Below are positions 45,901-52,407 of a DNA stretch of 64,000 nucleotides, piece after piece. The stretch spans positions 124,001-188,000 of the forward strand of contig JAROAZ010000005.1 in NCBI GenBank assembly GCA_029432775.1. The letters are read 5' to 3'. The number at the start of each line of letters is the position of its first letter. Position 1 is the stretch's first letter. The notes under the pieces are model-generated. The model was not told where the DNA came from. It searched no databases and saw nothing but the letters and a program-made list of their open reading frames with translations. This DNA comes from Pontiellaceae bacterium B12227 (GTDB lineage Bacteria; Verrucomicrobiota; Kiritimatiellia; Kiritimatiellales; Pontiellaceae). The position numbers and the translations under genes are program-made.

Positions 45901-46113
45901 GACGACACCTTCACCGTGTTTGAAAACTGGGGCGACTTCGCCGGGAGCTTCAGCGACATCCAGGGTGCGGATCTGGGCGGTGGCCTGAGTCTTGATACCA
46001 GCGATCTTTTGGTTGACGGAACCGTTACGGTCATTCCGGAACCGGCTACGATGGGGCTGGTTGTGGCCTTTGGTGGTGGGATCTTGTTGATTCGCCGCCG
46101 CTTCATGACCTAA
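42967..46113 (+). CDS. Beta-strand-repeat PEP-CTERM surface protein
   Basis: 1048 aa from the ATG at 42967 (AGGAG 6 nt upstream), with signal peptide MGKTMKKSMIAAVVLTL...FS. At least five autotransporter-associated beta-strand repeats are readable by their (L/V)xKxGxGT...L(S/T)GAN(T/A)Y(T/N)G...GTL pattern, near residues 128-160, 312-342, 492-522, 587-617 and 855-885. Two longer units, about 205-342 and 375-522, look like an internal duplication (both contain NLADxNV, WD, VDALxGxGTV). The C-terminus is a PEP-CTERM signal: PEP at 1024-1026, hydrophobic MGLVVAFGGGILLI, then RRRFMT. It is probably a beta-helical protein anchored to the outer surface by exosortase processing. No barrel (true autotransporter) domain is present. 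Confidence 0.85.
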   Translation: MGKTMKKSMIAAVVLTLGLVAPGFSQQTQTWIPTGATDNWNATDNNWDAGVAWTNNNDATFGGTAETIAVTETGIIFNDITFNSGYTIADGAGTLLLGNDQASTISVASGVTATIAETIGNNAAGASGLTKSDAGTLVLNGANTYTGTTTIDQGVLTLQGDAFSGTARDYSISSGAVLNLDGDNRWASGAKIFGTGTLRLTGGLLAATGNGQNLYMQQGSGGLIDIQAGAEFRNGGWGDVNWGSNLADMNVDGTLDVWDGQAVRVDALSGTGTVTHTSYGASTDLIVGVDDGSGTFDGTITDGGSSLALNLFKEGAGTQTLTGETDYTGSTTVNEGTLVFAHNPGVNDFTVNSSATLEFSSDGDQQINGGELTGGGTFVKSGSGTLQFGARNSEQLISMTGDGMIDVQEGTLRNEYSKGNWDNNLADLNVEAGATVDLWDSPGGITVDALTGGGTVQHTRYGNASDFTVGINGGTGSFSGNLTDDGSHDLNLVKAGAGTQTFTGANTHNGTTRAAGGTLAIENALGLQNSTLDLATADAGTVTFAQDSTLGGLTGSRNLNMGTHTFSIGNNNSDTDYSGTLSNGTLSKIGTGQLTLSGANAHDATEVIQGTLKIDNANAFGSGTVTAGSPGTPRNRHVVVDLNGQTVANDFSLRSAWSTTSLSNSDTENAATITGDILITGGGATSTEIGVSGDGDLNVGNVDGVSQTRQLYKTGNGTLTVANDNDNGRLNMTVAGGTIVLASQASGVKVTDDLTIDDGGTARLGSAGGSQQNVGDGKTVTINSGGVFDLNGFDETVASVSIAGTGISNGGALVNNSGSDSVLTSGLTMTADTSVGGSGNTTITGGVSGDTFSLTKVGAGTMTISGANTYTGGTFVNSGSLIMDGSMAGTVSVVDGQTLGGTGTFDGAVLVAGNLTPGNSPGTMTFNDALTLESTATLTLELDGTGASLYDILLNDGGDTLTAGGTLVFDTDGYTAVLDDTFTVFENWGDFAGSFSDIQGADLGGGLSLDTSDLLVDGTVTVIPEPATMGLVVAFGGGILLIRRRFMT

Positions 46114-46140
46114 TACGCCATGTCGTGTAAAGTTGAAAAG

Positions 46141-46167
46141 GCCCTGTCTTCCCGGCGGGGCTTTTTT
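46141..46167 (+). terminator. Rho-independent terminator
   Basis: GCCC near 46141 pairs with GGGC ending at 46161 (stem GCCCTG...CGGGGC region, loop rich in TCTTCC), followed by six T residues. It lies 28 bp after the PEP-CTERM gene and just before the convergent lacI end. Confidence 0.75.
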
Positions 46168-46198
46168 CGTGTCAGATTTCTCGCTTGCAAGGATCGCC

Positions 46199-47269
46199 TT
46201 ACGCCTTTCGTCTTGGCAGCATGGACCCATCAACCCATTTTCCTTCGACGAGAATTTCGTTGCGGGTTTCCGGAATGCCGAAGTTATTTTCGGTAAGCAG
46301 GGCCGCCAGCGTTCGGACCGCCGCGCGACCTATTTCAAAAGGTTTCTGATCGATACCGGCATCAATGGGAGTGTCATGAATACTGGTCGTGGCAATTCCT
46401 ATGTCTTCGGGGATGCGGTACCCAAGGTTTTTCAGCATTTGAGGGGTTTCGCTGTTGTCAGTCAGAATGGCGTCGGGTTTCGCTTTTTTTATCCATTGAT
46501 CCAACGCTATTTGCTGGTGGGCGGAGTCATCCTCCAGTGAGAGCGCTAAAAGAGGGAGGTGCTGTTTTTTAGGGAGGCTGCTTTGTGCCCAGGAGTAGCC
46601 GGCTCCAAACAACCGCATGCGCACGTATTCGCACACGAATCCAATGCGCTGGTAGCCGAGTTCGCGGGCATGGTCAATGGCCAGCATAATGTTGGCGATC
46701 TGGGCGCTTGTAACAAAATGGGCTTCCGGGTAAGCGATGGTTCGACCGAACCGAACCGTTGCAAAATCGTGCCAGGGAAATGTTTTCCAGTCATCGGCTG
46801 AATTGTGTAGCGGAGGAATTAAAAGGCCTCGAATGTTCCGGGTTTTCAGGATGGTGTCCAAGCGATGCAGCGGTATTTTCGAAGTGATGAATTCTTCGAG
46901 ATGGAACCCAAATCGATGGGCGGTTTCGACCGCACCCTCCCAGTAGAGGTCAAATTCTTTATATTGGCGGAGTTCCTCCGGGTTCGGCCAAGGATTAATC
47001 CAGGCCAACGCCGCCTGTGTAGGTTTCTCTGTGCTCGTTTTACGATAGTGGGAGAGAGCCGCGAGCATGGGATCCGGGACATAGCCCATTTCTTCTGCTT
47101 TATTTTTTATGCGGGCTTTCAGTTCTACGGAAGCCCCCGTCTGGTTACGCAGGGCTTTTGAAACAGTGACATGGGAGACTCCCAGTTCGTTGGCAATGTC
47201 GCGAAGGGTGACCCGGCGTTTGGTGGGGTGAGTCGGTTTTTGCGAAGCGTCTGACAGGTCTTTGCTCAT
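46199..47269 (-). CDS. LacI-family transcriptional regulator
   Basis: 356 aa on the minus strand, the only minus-strand gene seen. Residues about 19-65 are the LacI helix-turn-helix and hinge: VTLRDIANELGVSHVTVSKALR, then MGYVPDPMLAAL. The rest is a periplasmic-binding-protein-like effector domain (LAWINPWPN, GLLIPPLHN, RIGFVCEYVRMR, PDAILTDNSE, IGIATTSIHDTPIDAGIDQKPFEIG). It has AGGAAAAAT as ribosome site. A perfect CTAAC-N2-GTTAG dyad sits in the shared promoter region with the divergent gene at 47442, which suggests autoregulation. The same motif occurs upstream of four other units here. It probably represses them until a sugar or oligosaccharide binds. Confidence 0.93.
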   Translation of the reverse strand: MSKDLSDASQKPTHPTKRRVTLRDIANELGVSHVTVSKALRNQTGASVELKARIKNKAEEMGYVPDPMLAALSHYRKTSTEKPTQAALAWINPWPNPEELRQYKEFDLYWEGAVETAHRFGFHLEEFITSKIPLHRLDTILKTRNIRGLLIPPLHNSADDWKTFPWHDFATVRFGRTIAYPEAHFVTSAQIANIMLAIDHARELGYQRIGFVCEYVRMRLFGAGYSWAQSSLPKKQHLPLLALSLEDDSAHQQIALDQWIKKAKPDAILTDNSETPQMLKNLGYRIPEDIGIATTSIHDTPIDAGIDQKPFEIGRAAVRTLAALLTENNFGIPETRNEILVEGKWVDGSMLPRRKA

Positions 47270-47441
47270 GTATTTTTCCTATTTAGCATAGGAATTATCA
47301 CGTTAGCTGGCTGAGCAACAGCAAAAACCTAACAGGTTAGCCTTTGTCGTTGCCGCAAAATTAATCTCTTCATGGTACGTTCAACATCTAGAAGTAGATC
47401 AGTGTCCTATTGGTGTACCTGTTGGAAAATGAGGGGTTAAA
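47270..47441. promoter_or_regulatory. Divergent promoter region of lacI and the 47442 gene
   Basis: 172 bp between divergent genes. It contains the perfect LacI-type dyad (47329-47340) and a small dyad CCTAT-TTAGC-ATAGG at 47278-47292 that overlaps the lacI ribosome site. The right half (about 47345-47430) is AT-rich enough to hold a promoter for the + strand gene. Confidence 0.6.
47329..47340. promoter_or_regulatory. LacI-type operator, perfect dyad
   Basis: CTAACAGGTTAG has perfect 5-bp arms around a 2-bp centre. It lies 60 bp from the lacI start and 102 bp from the start at 47442, the usual arrangement for an autoregulated divergent operator. Confidence 0.75.
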
Positions 47442-50400
47442 ATGAAGAACGCATGGTTGATTATCAGTTTTGTTTCCGGGGTGATGACCTCCCCGGCTTT
47501 AGCGAACTGGTTTACGAACGATCTGACCTCCGCCGCCGCAGTTGCGTCGGACTTCGACGCATATATTTCCTCGCATGCGAACTCCGACTGGTCATACATG
47601 GCCAGCAGTGCGACGGATCAGAACGGGGCTCCCAATACCGAATTGACCGGCGGTGCGGTTCTGGACTGGGTAACAAACGACGATGATACCGCCCGCAGTT
47701 ATCTGGGTACGATTGATTCCGACTGGCTGGGCAAATCCTGGACGGCGCATGTTGCAGTCGAAGCACCTTCGTCAACGAAGCCCTACATTTTCTTCGGGTT
47801 GGGTGATCCAACGCCAAACGAGTCGGCTAACAATGAACCAAAGAACGGGAACAGCACCTATGTCTACTGGCGTTCCGGGCAGTCCAGTTCAAAGGTCTCA
47901 GTGTTGCGCAACGGGAGTGTGGCAACGAATACCGGAGCCTGGCAGGGCGATCCAGGATATGACATTTATATGACCTATAACCACATCGACAAAACAGTGC
48001 AGTTTAAAATCGATAACTGGAACGGTGGACGTTTCAGCGGGGTCAATGTGGACACAGGCCCGATTGATGTCGATGGCTATTTCTCCGACACCAACGATGT
48101 ACACATTTTCTTTGGTGCAAATGCCAAGGTGACATTCGGTGATTTCTGGGTGGAAGATCCTTTTGAGTGTGTGCATCCGGGAATCCCCCTGACGGTCGAG
48201 GATTTGGATGCTGTTAAAGCGAACCTGAATGTGGAGCCGTGGAAAACGGGTTATGAGGCGCTGGCGAGCGATGGGTATTCTTCAACCAATTTTGTCATGA
48301 ACGGTCCATATGAGATCGTTTCTCACTCAAAACCAGGGGTGCCTGATACAAACGGGAACCAGTGGGCCGCCGACATGAGGGCGATGCATAATCTGGCCCG
48401 CATGTGGTACTTCACGGACAATGATGATTATGCGCAGAAGTCCTATGATATCCTCATGGATTATGTAGCGGTCCACACCAACTTTGCGGATGGGGAGACC
48501 TATCTGGAAATGGGCTATAATGCCTGGCGGGTATTTGAAGGGGCAGATATCCTCCGCGGCACCTGGGCGGGGTGGTCAGAAGCCGACACCGACGCCTGTA
48601 AAACCTATTTCGAAGAAGTCTGGTGGAATACCGGCCATATTCCCACTCCGGGGCCTTTGCGCTCGGCGAACCAGGGTGCGGCCAATCTGGCCGCCGCAGT
48701 CGGGGTTGCCATTTTTAATGATGACAAAGTTAAGTTTAACCAGTGTCTTCAGGAGTTTCGGGCGGGCCCGGCCGGCGCATTGATGGACAGCCTGTGCAAC
48801 GGGCAGCTTGGTGATAGCGGCCGTGATTCTCATTCGCATGGCCAACTGCAACTTCTGGCCTGGATTGCAGAAGCATTCTGGAAACAGGGCGTCGATGTCT
48901 ATGCGGAGCATGACAACCGTTTGCTGGCTGCCGGGGAATATTATTCAAGGGTCGCGATGGGTTTTGATACGCCGTTTGTCACGGCGGGTACCGTCTATGA
49001 TATCTACCCCGACAACAATTCTCTGGCCGCAACGAATGCCACCTATTTTCACGGACCGGGATCATTCAATATGCTTCATGGTGCCTATGTACTGCGCAAA
49101 GGCATGAGCTCACCTTATCTCGAAGAATACCTCTCCTGTTTTGAGCAGGATGCATACTCGTTCCATTATCTGAAAGCGACAGACACATCGACCGCAACGA
49201 TTCCCCCGGCCTTAACGCAATCGGCCCCCGCCGCTTCAGTAACCAGCTTGAGCGGTGTCAATATGGGCGACTGTACGTCTGGCGGTGAATCGTACAGTTC
49301 CGGAACATGGACGGTTTCCGGCAGGGGCTCGCGCCTCTATTACAGCTCGGACCCGGATTACCGTTTTGCCTATCTTCCGGTGACTGGCGACGCCACGATT
49401 ATTGCGCAGCTGACCGGTATTTCCGGTGGCTCTTCCTCGGATGCGCGCGCCGGACTCGTATTCAATGAAAGCATTAGCAACAACGATACAATGGCTGCGG
49501 TAGTCATCACCGCAGAAGACACAGACGACGAACTGCAGACCTGGTACCGTGGTCAGTCGGCCAGCAGTCACAGTGCGGATGTCCACGGCAAACCCAACCA
49601 GCCTAAACAGAGAATGCCGTACTGGCTGAAGATTGAGCGGATCGGCGACCGGGTCACTCTGTTCACTTCACCGGACGGGGCCAGCTGGAGTACCTCCGGT
49701 GTGGCAGATTATGACGGTCTTGCAGATACAGCTTATTTCGGGCTTGCGGTCAGTTCGGATCAGTACAACTCAACGGCGACCGCCACTTTTACGGATGTCC
49801 GGATCACCGGCGGCGACGGTGGCGAAGCATCAACGGTTCCGGAAGCGCCTTTTGCCATCTATGCGTCCCCCGGAGGAACGAATGTGCCGCTGCGTTGGCT
49901 GGAATCGTTCGAGGCCGACAGCTATAAAATTTGGCGGAGCACCGTGAGCGGCGGACCGTACACCCTGCTGACCCAGGAAAGCGGAACCAGTTTTGTGGAT
50001 ACCAATGTGGTAAACGGAATCCGTTACTACTATGCGGTAAGTGCCGTCAATGCCATCGGCGAAAGTGCCAAGTCTCCGGAAGACACCTTCCACTACCGGC
50101 CGAATGTTATTGAGGCCGAGGATTACAACGGCCGGGGCGGCAATGCCCGCGCGGTGGGCGGTTGCTCGGACTGGTGCGGCGGCGATAAGGTGGGCTACAT
50201 CAGCAACGGTGAGTGGACTAAATACGACAATATCCAGATCGGAACTGGCAGCGTCTTCCGCGTGCGTGTCGCCATGGGGAATACCAATGTCACAGGGAAA
50301 ATCGAAGTGCGCCTGGATTCAAGCACCGGCACGCTGATCGGTTCGGTGGATGTGCCGTATACCGGCTCCTCGGATAATAACTGGAACACGCTCGAAACTG

Positions 50401-52007
50401 CCGTTTCGGCGGTGTCTGGAACCCATACGCTCTACCTGAAGTATGTTGAAACGACGGCTTCGGGCGTGACGGGCGGCGGTCTCTTCGATGTCAACTGGTT
50501 CGATATCGTGAGTTCCCATATCACCGAAGTAGACCTCGGTATGGATACGACGATTACGGTTGATCAGGATCAGCATGAGCTGACCAATCTCGGCAACATT
50601 ACGGCATGGGATTCCACATCGACCCACTTGAAACTGGCCGACGGCAGTGACCTGAGCACGCTGGATTTAACGCAACTTGGTGTTACCTCCTGGTCTACGC
50701 TTGATTTTTATGGCGTGGCGAAAACTACGGTTTGGGGTGGAGCTGACCTGAACGGGATTACGTTGTATACGGACGGCAACTTTGGTGCCGGCGACGACTT
50801 CAGTGGAGCCGACTTCTCAAATATTGTCTGGGGTAATGCGATTTCGATAGCGGATATCTCCAAATTCTTCAGCGGCGGTTCGGGGGCAACATCCGCTACC
50901 GACAAGAATGATGCCATCGACCTGTCCGGCGCGGATCTCTCGCTCATCACCGGGACTGCGCGAACCATCATGATTAACAACCTCGGCGGGGTCGTCGGCA
51001 CCACGGCTATCGGTGCCAAATTTGATCCGGCGTTCATTGCAAAATCCGGGTGGAACAAGGCCGCGCTGATTGCTGCCGGCTGGCAATATTCGGCCGTTGA
51101 TGCCTTCTCAATCATTGAAGGGGAAGACTACGACGATCAGGATGGCATCGACACGCAACCTTGCAGTGAAGGCGGTTTGAATGTCCAGGCCATTCGAAAC
51201 GGCGATTGGTGCGCCTATTACAATGTAGACTTCAGTAACGGTGCCAACGGATTCCAGGCCCGCGTTGCCAGCGATACGTCGGGTGGAAACATTGAGATTC
51301 GTCTGGGTAGTCCTACGGGAACATTGGCAGGCACCTGCACCGTTTCTGGCACCGGTAACTGGCAAAGCTGGACGACCGTGTCAACAAGCGTCAGCGGTGT
51401 CAGCGGCGTTCATGATGTGTATCTGGTATTCACCGGCGGCTCCGGTTATCTGTTTAACGTGAACTGGTTCATCTTTACCGATGCAACACCGCCGGCGGCT
51501 CCTGCAGGATTGGCTTCGAGAACCGGCGATGGCTCCATCAGCCTGGACTGGGCCAATAACGGCGAGTCGGACCTGGCCGGCTACAGCATTTACCGCAGCG
51601 TTACATCGGGCAGTTACGGAACGCCCCTGGCCACCGGAATTAACCAGAGCGACTATGTCGATAACGATGTGACCAACGGCACCATGTATTACTATGTCGT
51701 CACCGCCACCGATTCCCGCAGTAACGAGTCCGCCGTAAGCAATCAGGATTCGGCAACACCGTTGTCCGATGAAGACTACATTGCCGCGTTTTCTGCGGAT
51801 GGGCTGGGCGTTTCAAATGGGAATTTCATTGCGCAGTTTGCCGCTATCGTCGGTGCCGAATATACGGTGGAATATTCGACCAACCTGACCATTCCCGGAT
51901 CATGGATGCCGCTCACCAACATCAACCCATTGGAGGGCTCGCCTTTTACCTTGTCGGTTCCATCAACGAATGAAGCTACATTTTTCCGGGTTCTTTGGAA
52001 TCCATAA
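47442..52007 (+). CDS. Secreted alginate-lyase-like protein with two CBM6, FN3 and shared N-domain
   Basis: 1521 aa with a signal peptide to residue 21. Residues 22-245 are the same unrecognised N-domain as in the genes at 40036 and 52408. Residues 247-540 match the alginate-lyase (PF05426-like) alpha/alpha barrel: HPGIPLTVEDLDAVKANL at its start, then LRSANQGAANLAAA and GDSGRDSHSHGQLQLLAW with His464 and His466. There follow a beta-sandwich (about 600-790), FN3 (800-883), a CBM6 (888-1023, VIEAEDYNG...), a stretch with pentapeptide-like LSGADLS/FSGADFSN units (1027-1220), a second CBM6 (1222-1347), FN3 (1348-1441) and a C-terminal beta module. It is likely an extracellular lyase held on its substrate by CBMs. 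It is divergent to lacI. Confidence 0.8.
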   Translation: MKNAWLIISFVSGVMTSPALANWFTNDLTSAAAVASDFDAYISSHANSDWSYMASSATDQNGAPNTELTGGAVLDWVTNDDDTARSYLGTIDSDWLGKSWTAHVAVEAPSSTKPYIFFGLGDPTPNESANNEPKNGNSTYVYWRSGQSSSKVSVLRNGSVATNTGAWQGDPGYDIYMTYNHIDKTVQFKIDNWNGGRFSGVNVDTGPIDVDGYFSDTNDVHIFFGANAKVTFGDFWVEDPFECVHPGIPLTVEDLDAVKANLNVEPWKTGYEALASDGYSSTNFVMNGPYEIVSHSKPGVPDTNGNQWAADMRAMHNLARMWYFTDNDDYAQKSYDILMDYVAVHTNFADGETYLEMGYNAWRVFEGADILRGTWAGWSEADTDACKTYFEEVWWNTGHIPTPGPLRSANQGAANLAAAVGVAIFNDDKVKFNQCLQEFRAGPAGALMDSLCNGQLGDSGRDSHSHGQLQLLAWIAEAFWKQGVDVYAEHDNRLLAAGEYYSRVAMGFDTPFVTAGTVYDIYPDNNSLAATNATYFHGPGSFNMLHGAYVLRKGMSSPYLEEYLSCFEQDAYSFHYLKATDTSTATIPPALTQSAPAASVTSLSGVNMGDCTSGGESYSSGTWTVSGRGSRLYYSSDPDYRFAYLPVTGDATIIAQLTGISGGSSSDARAGLVFNESISNNDTMAAVVITAEDTDDELQTWYRGQSASSHSADVHGKPNQPKQRMPYWLKIERIGDRVTLFTSPDGASWSTSGVADYDGLADTAYFGLAVSSDQYNSTATATFTDVRITGGDGGEASTVPEAPFAIYASPGGTNVPLRWLESFEADSYKIWRSTVSGGPYTLLTQESGTSFVDTNVVNGIRYYYAVSAVNAIGESAKSPEDTFHYRPNVIEAEDYNGRGGNARAVGGCSDWCGGDKVGYISNGEWTKYDNIQIGTGSVFRVRVAMGNTNVTGKIEVRLDSSTGTLIGSVDVPYTGSSDNNWNTLETAVSAVSGTHTLYLKYVETTASGVTGGGLFDVNWFDIVSSHITEVDLGMDTTITVDQDQHELTNLGNITAWDSTSTHLKLADGSDLSTLDLTQLGVTSWSTLDFYGVAKTTVWGGADLNGITLYTDGNFGAGDDFSGADFSNIVWGNAISIADISKFFSGGSGATSATDKNDAIDLSGADLSLITGTARTIMINNLGGVVGTTAIGAKFDPAFIAKSGWNKAALIAAGWQYSAVDAFSIIEGEDYDDQDGIDTQPCSEGGLNVQAIRNGDWCAYYNVDFSNGANGFQARVASDTSGGNIEIRLGSPTGTLAGTCTVSGTGNWQSWTTVSTSVSGVSGVHDVYLVFTGGSGYLFNVNWFIFTDATPPAAPAGLASRTGDGSISLDWANNGESDLAGYSIYRSVTSGSYGTPLATGINQSDYVDNDVTNGTMYYYVVTATDSRSNESAVSNQDSATPLSDEDYIAAFSADGLGVSNGNFIAQFAAIVGAEYTVEYSTNLTIPGSWMPLTNINPLEGSPFTLSVPSTNEATFFRVLWNP

Positions 52008-52069
52008 TATTGTAGCAAATGGAGAGGTAACCGCTGAGGAGTTCGCATTAACTGCACCCCGCCACCGGT

Positions 52070-52239
52070 TTCCAATCTCTGGAAATTCGAGTTCCTCATT
52101 TTCCAGGCATTGGAACTTTTTGCAGAAAATCTTCCAATCCTTGGAACTTTTGATTCGTCTTTTTCCAGGCATTGGAAAAATCCCGCACCGGTTTCCAAGG
52201 TTTGGAAAATCGAATTGGGAAGGTTTCCAAACTCTGGAA
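52070..52239. repeat. Array of six TTCCA-N5-TGGAA palindromes, about 31-bp period
   Basis: Perfect copies start at 52070, 52101, 52132, 52163, 52193 and 52225. Centre-to-centre distances are 31, 31, 31, 30 and 32 bp, close to three helical turns. Arms often extend to 6-8 bp (for example TTTTTCCA/TGGAAAAA at the fourth). The 15-16 nt between copies are not conserved, so only the palindromes and their spacing are maintained. On RNA each could form a small hairpin with a 3-5 nt loop. Confidence 0.9.
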
Positions 52240-52304
52240 ATGCTGTTCGTGCATGAATGTCGGATACGCATTTCAGTTCACCGGCGTTTGACATCTCGGG
52301 GAGG

Positions 52305-52316
52305 CTAACAAGGTAA
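52305..52316. promoter_or_regulatory. LacI-type operator candidate
   Basis: CTAACAAGGTAA keeps the left CTAAC arm and most of the right arm, followed by CCT as at the other sites. It lies 92 bp before the ATG at 52408. Confidence 0.5.
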
Positions 52317-52332
52317 CCTGCATGGGAATGGC

Positions 52333-52355
52333 GATACCTAACCGGCAGGGGTATC
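52333..52355. promoter_or_regulatory. Inverted repeat GATACC-N11-GGTATC
   Basis: Perfect 6-bp arms flank 11 nt that include a weak LacI-like half-site (CTAAC at 52338). It lies 53 bp upstream of the start codon. It could be a second operator or a promoter-overlapping control site; function unknown. Confidence 0.4.
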
Positions 52356-52407
52356 TTGTTGTGTTCTTGATGAATAGAAGATTTGGCATGTCTGGAGACC
52401 GGAAGTT

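Larger units (their letters stand above)
52008..52407. other. Intergenic region with periodic palindrome array and LacI-type sites
   Basis: No gene is visible in 400 bp. Six TTCCA-N5-TGGAA palindromes at a 31-bp period fill 52070-52239. A LacI-type dyad is at 52305-52316, and a weaker site within a larger GATACC-N11-GGTATC dyad is at 52333-52355. No classical terminator was found after the gene ending at 52007. Confidence 0.75.

Noticed and set aside
42967..46113. True type V autotransporter
   Set aside because: The beta-strand repeats fit, but there is no C-terminal barrel; the protein ends in a PEP-CTERM signal instead.
52070..52239. The 31-bp-period array as a CRISPR
   Set aside because: Only a 15-bp palindrome is repeated, the 15-16 nt between copies is too short for spacers, and no cas gene is near.
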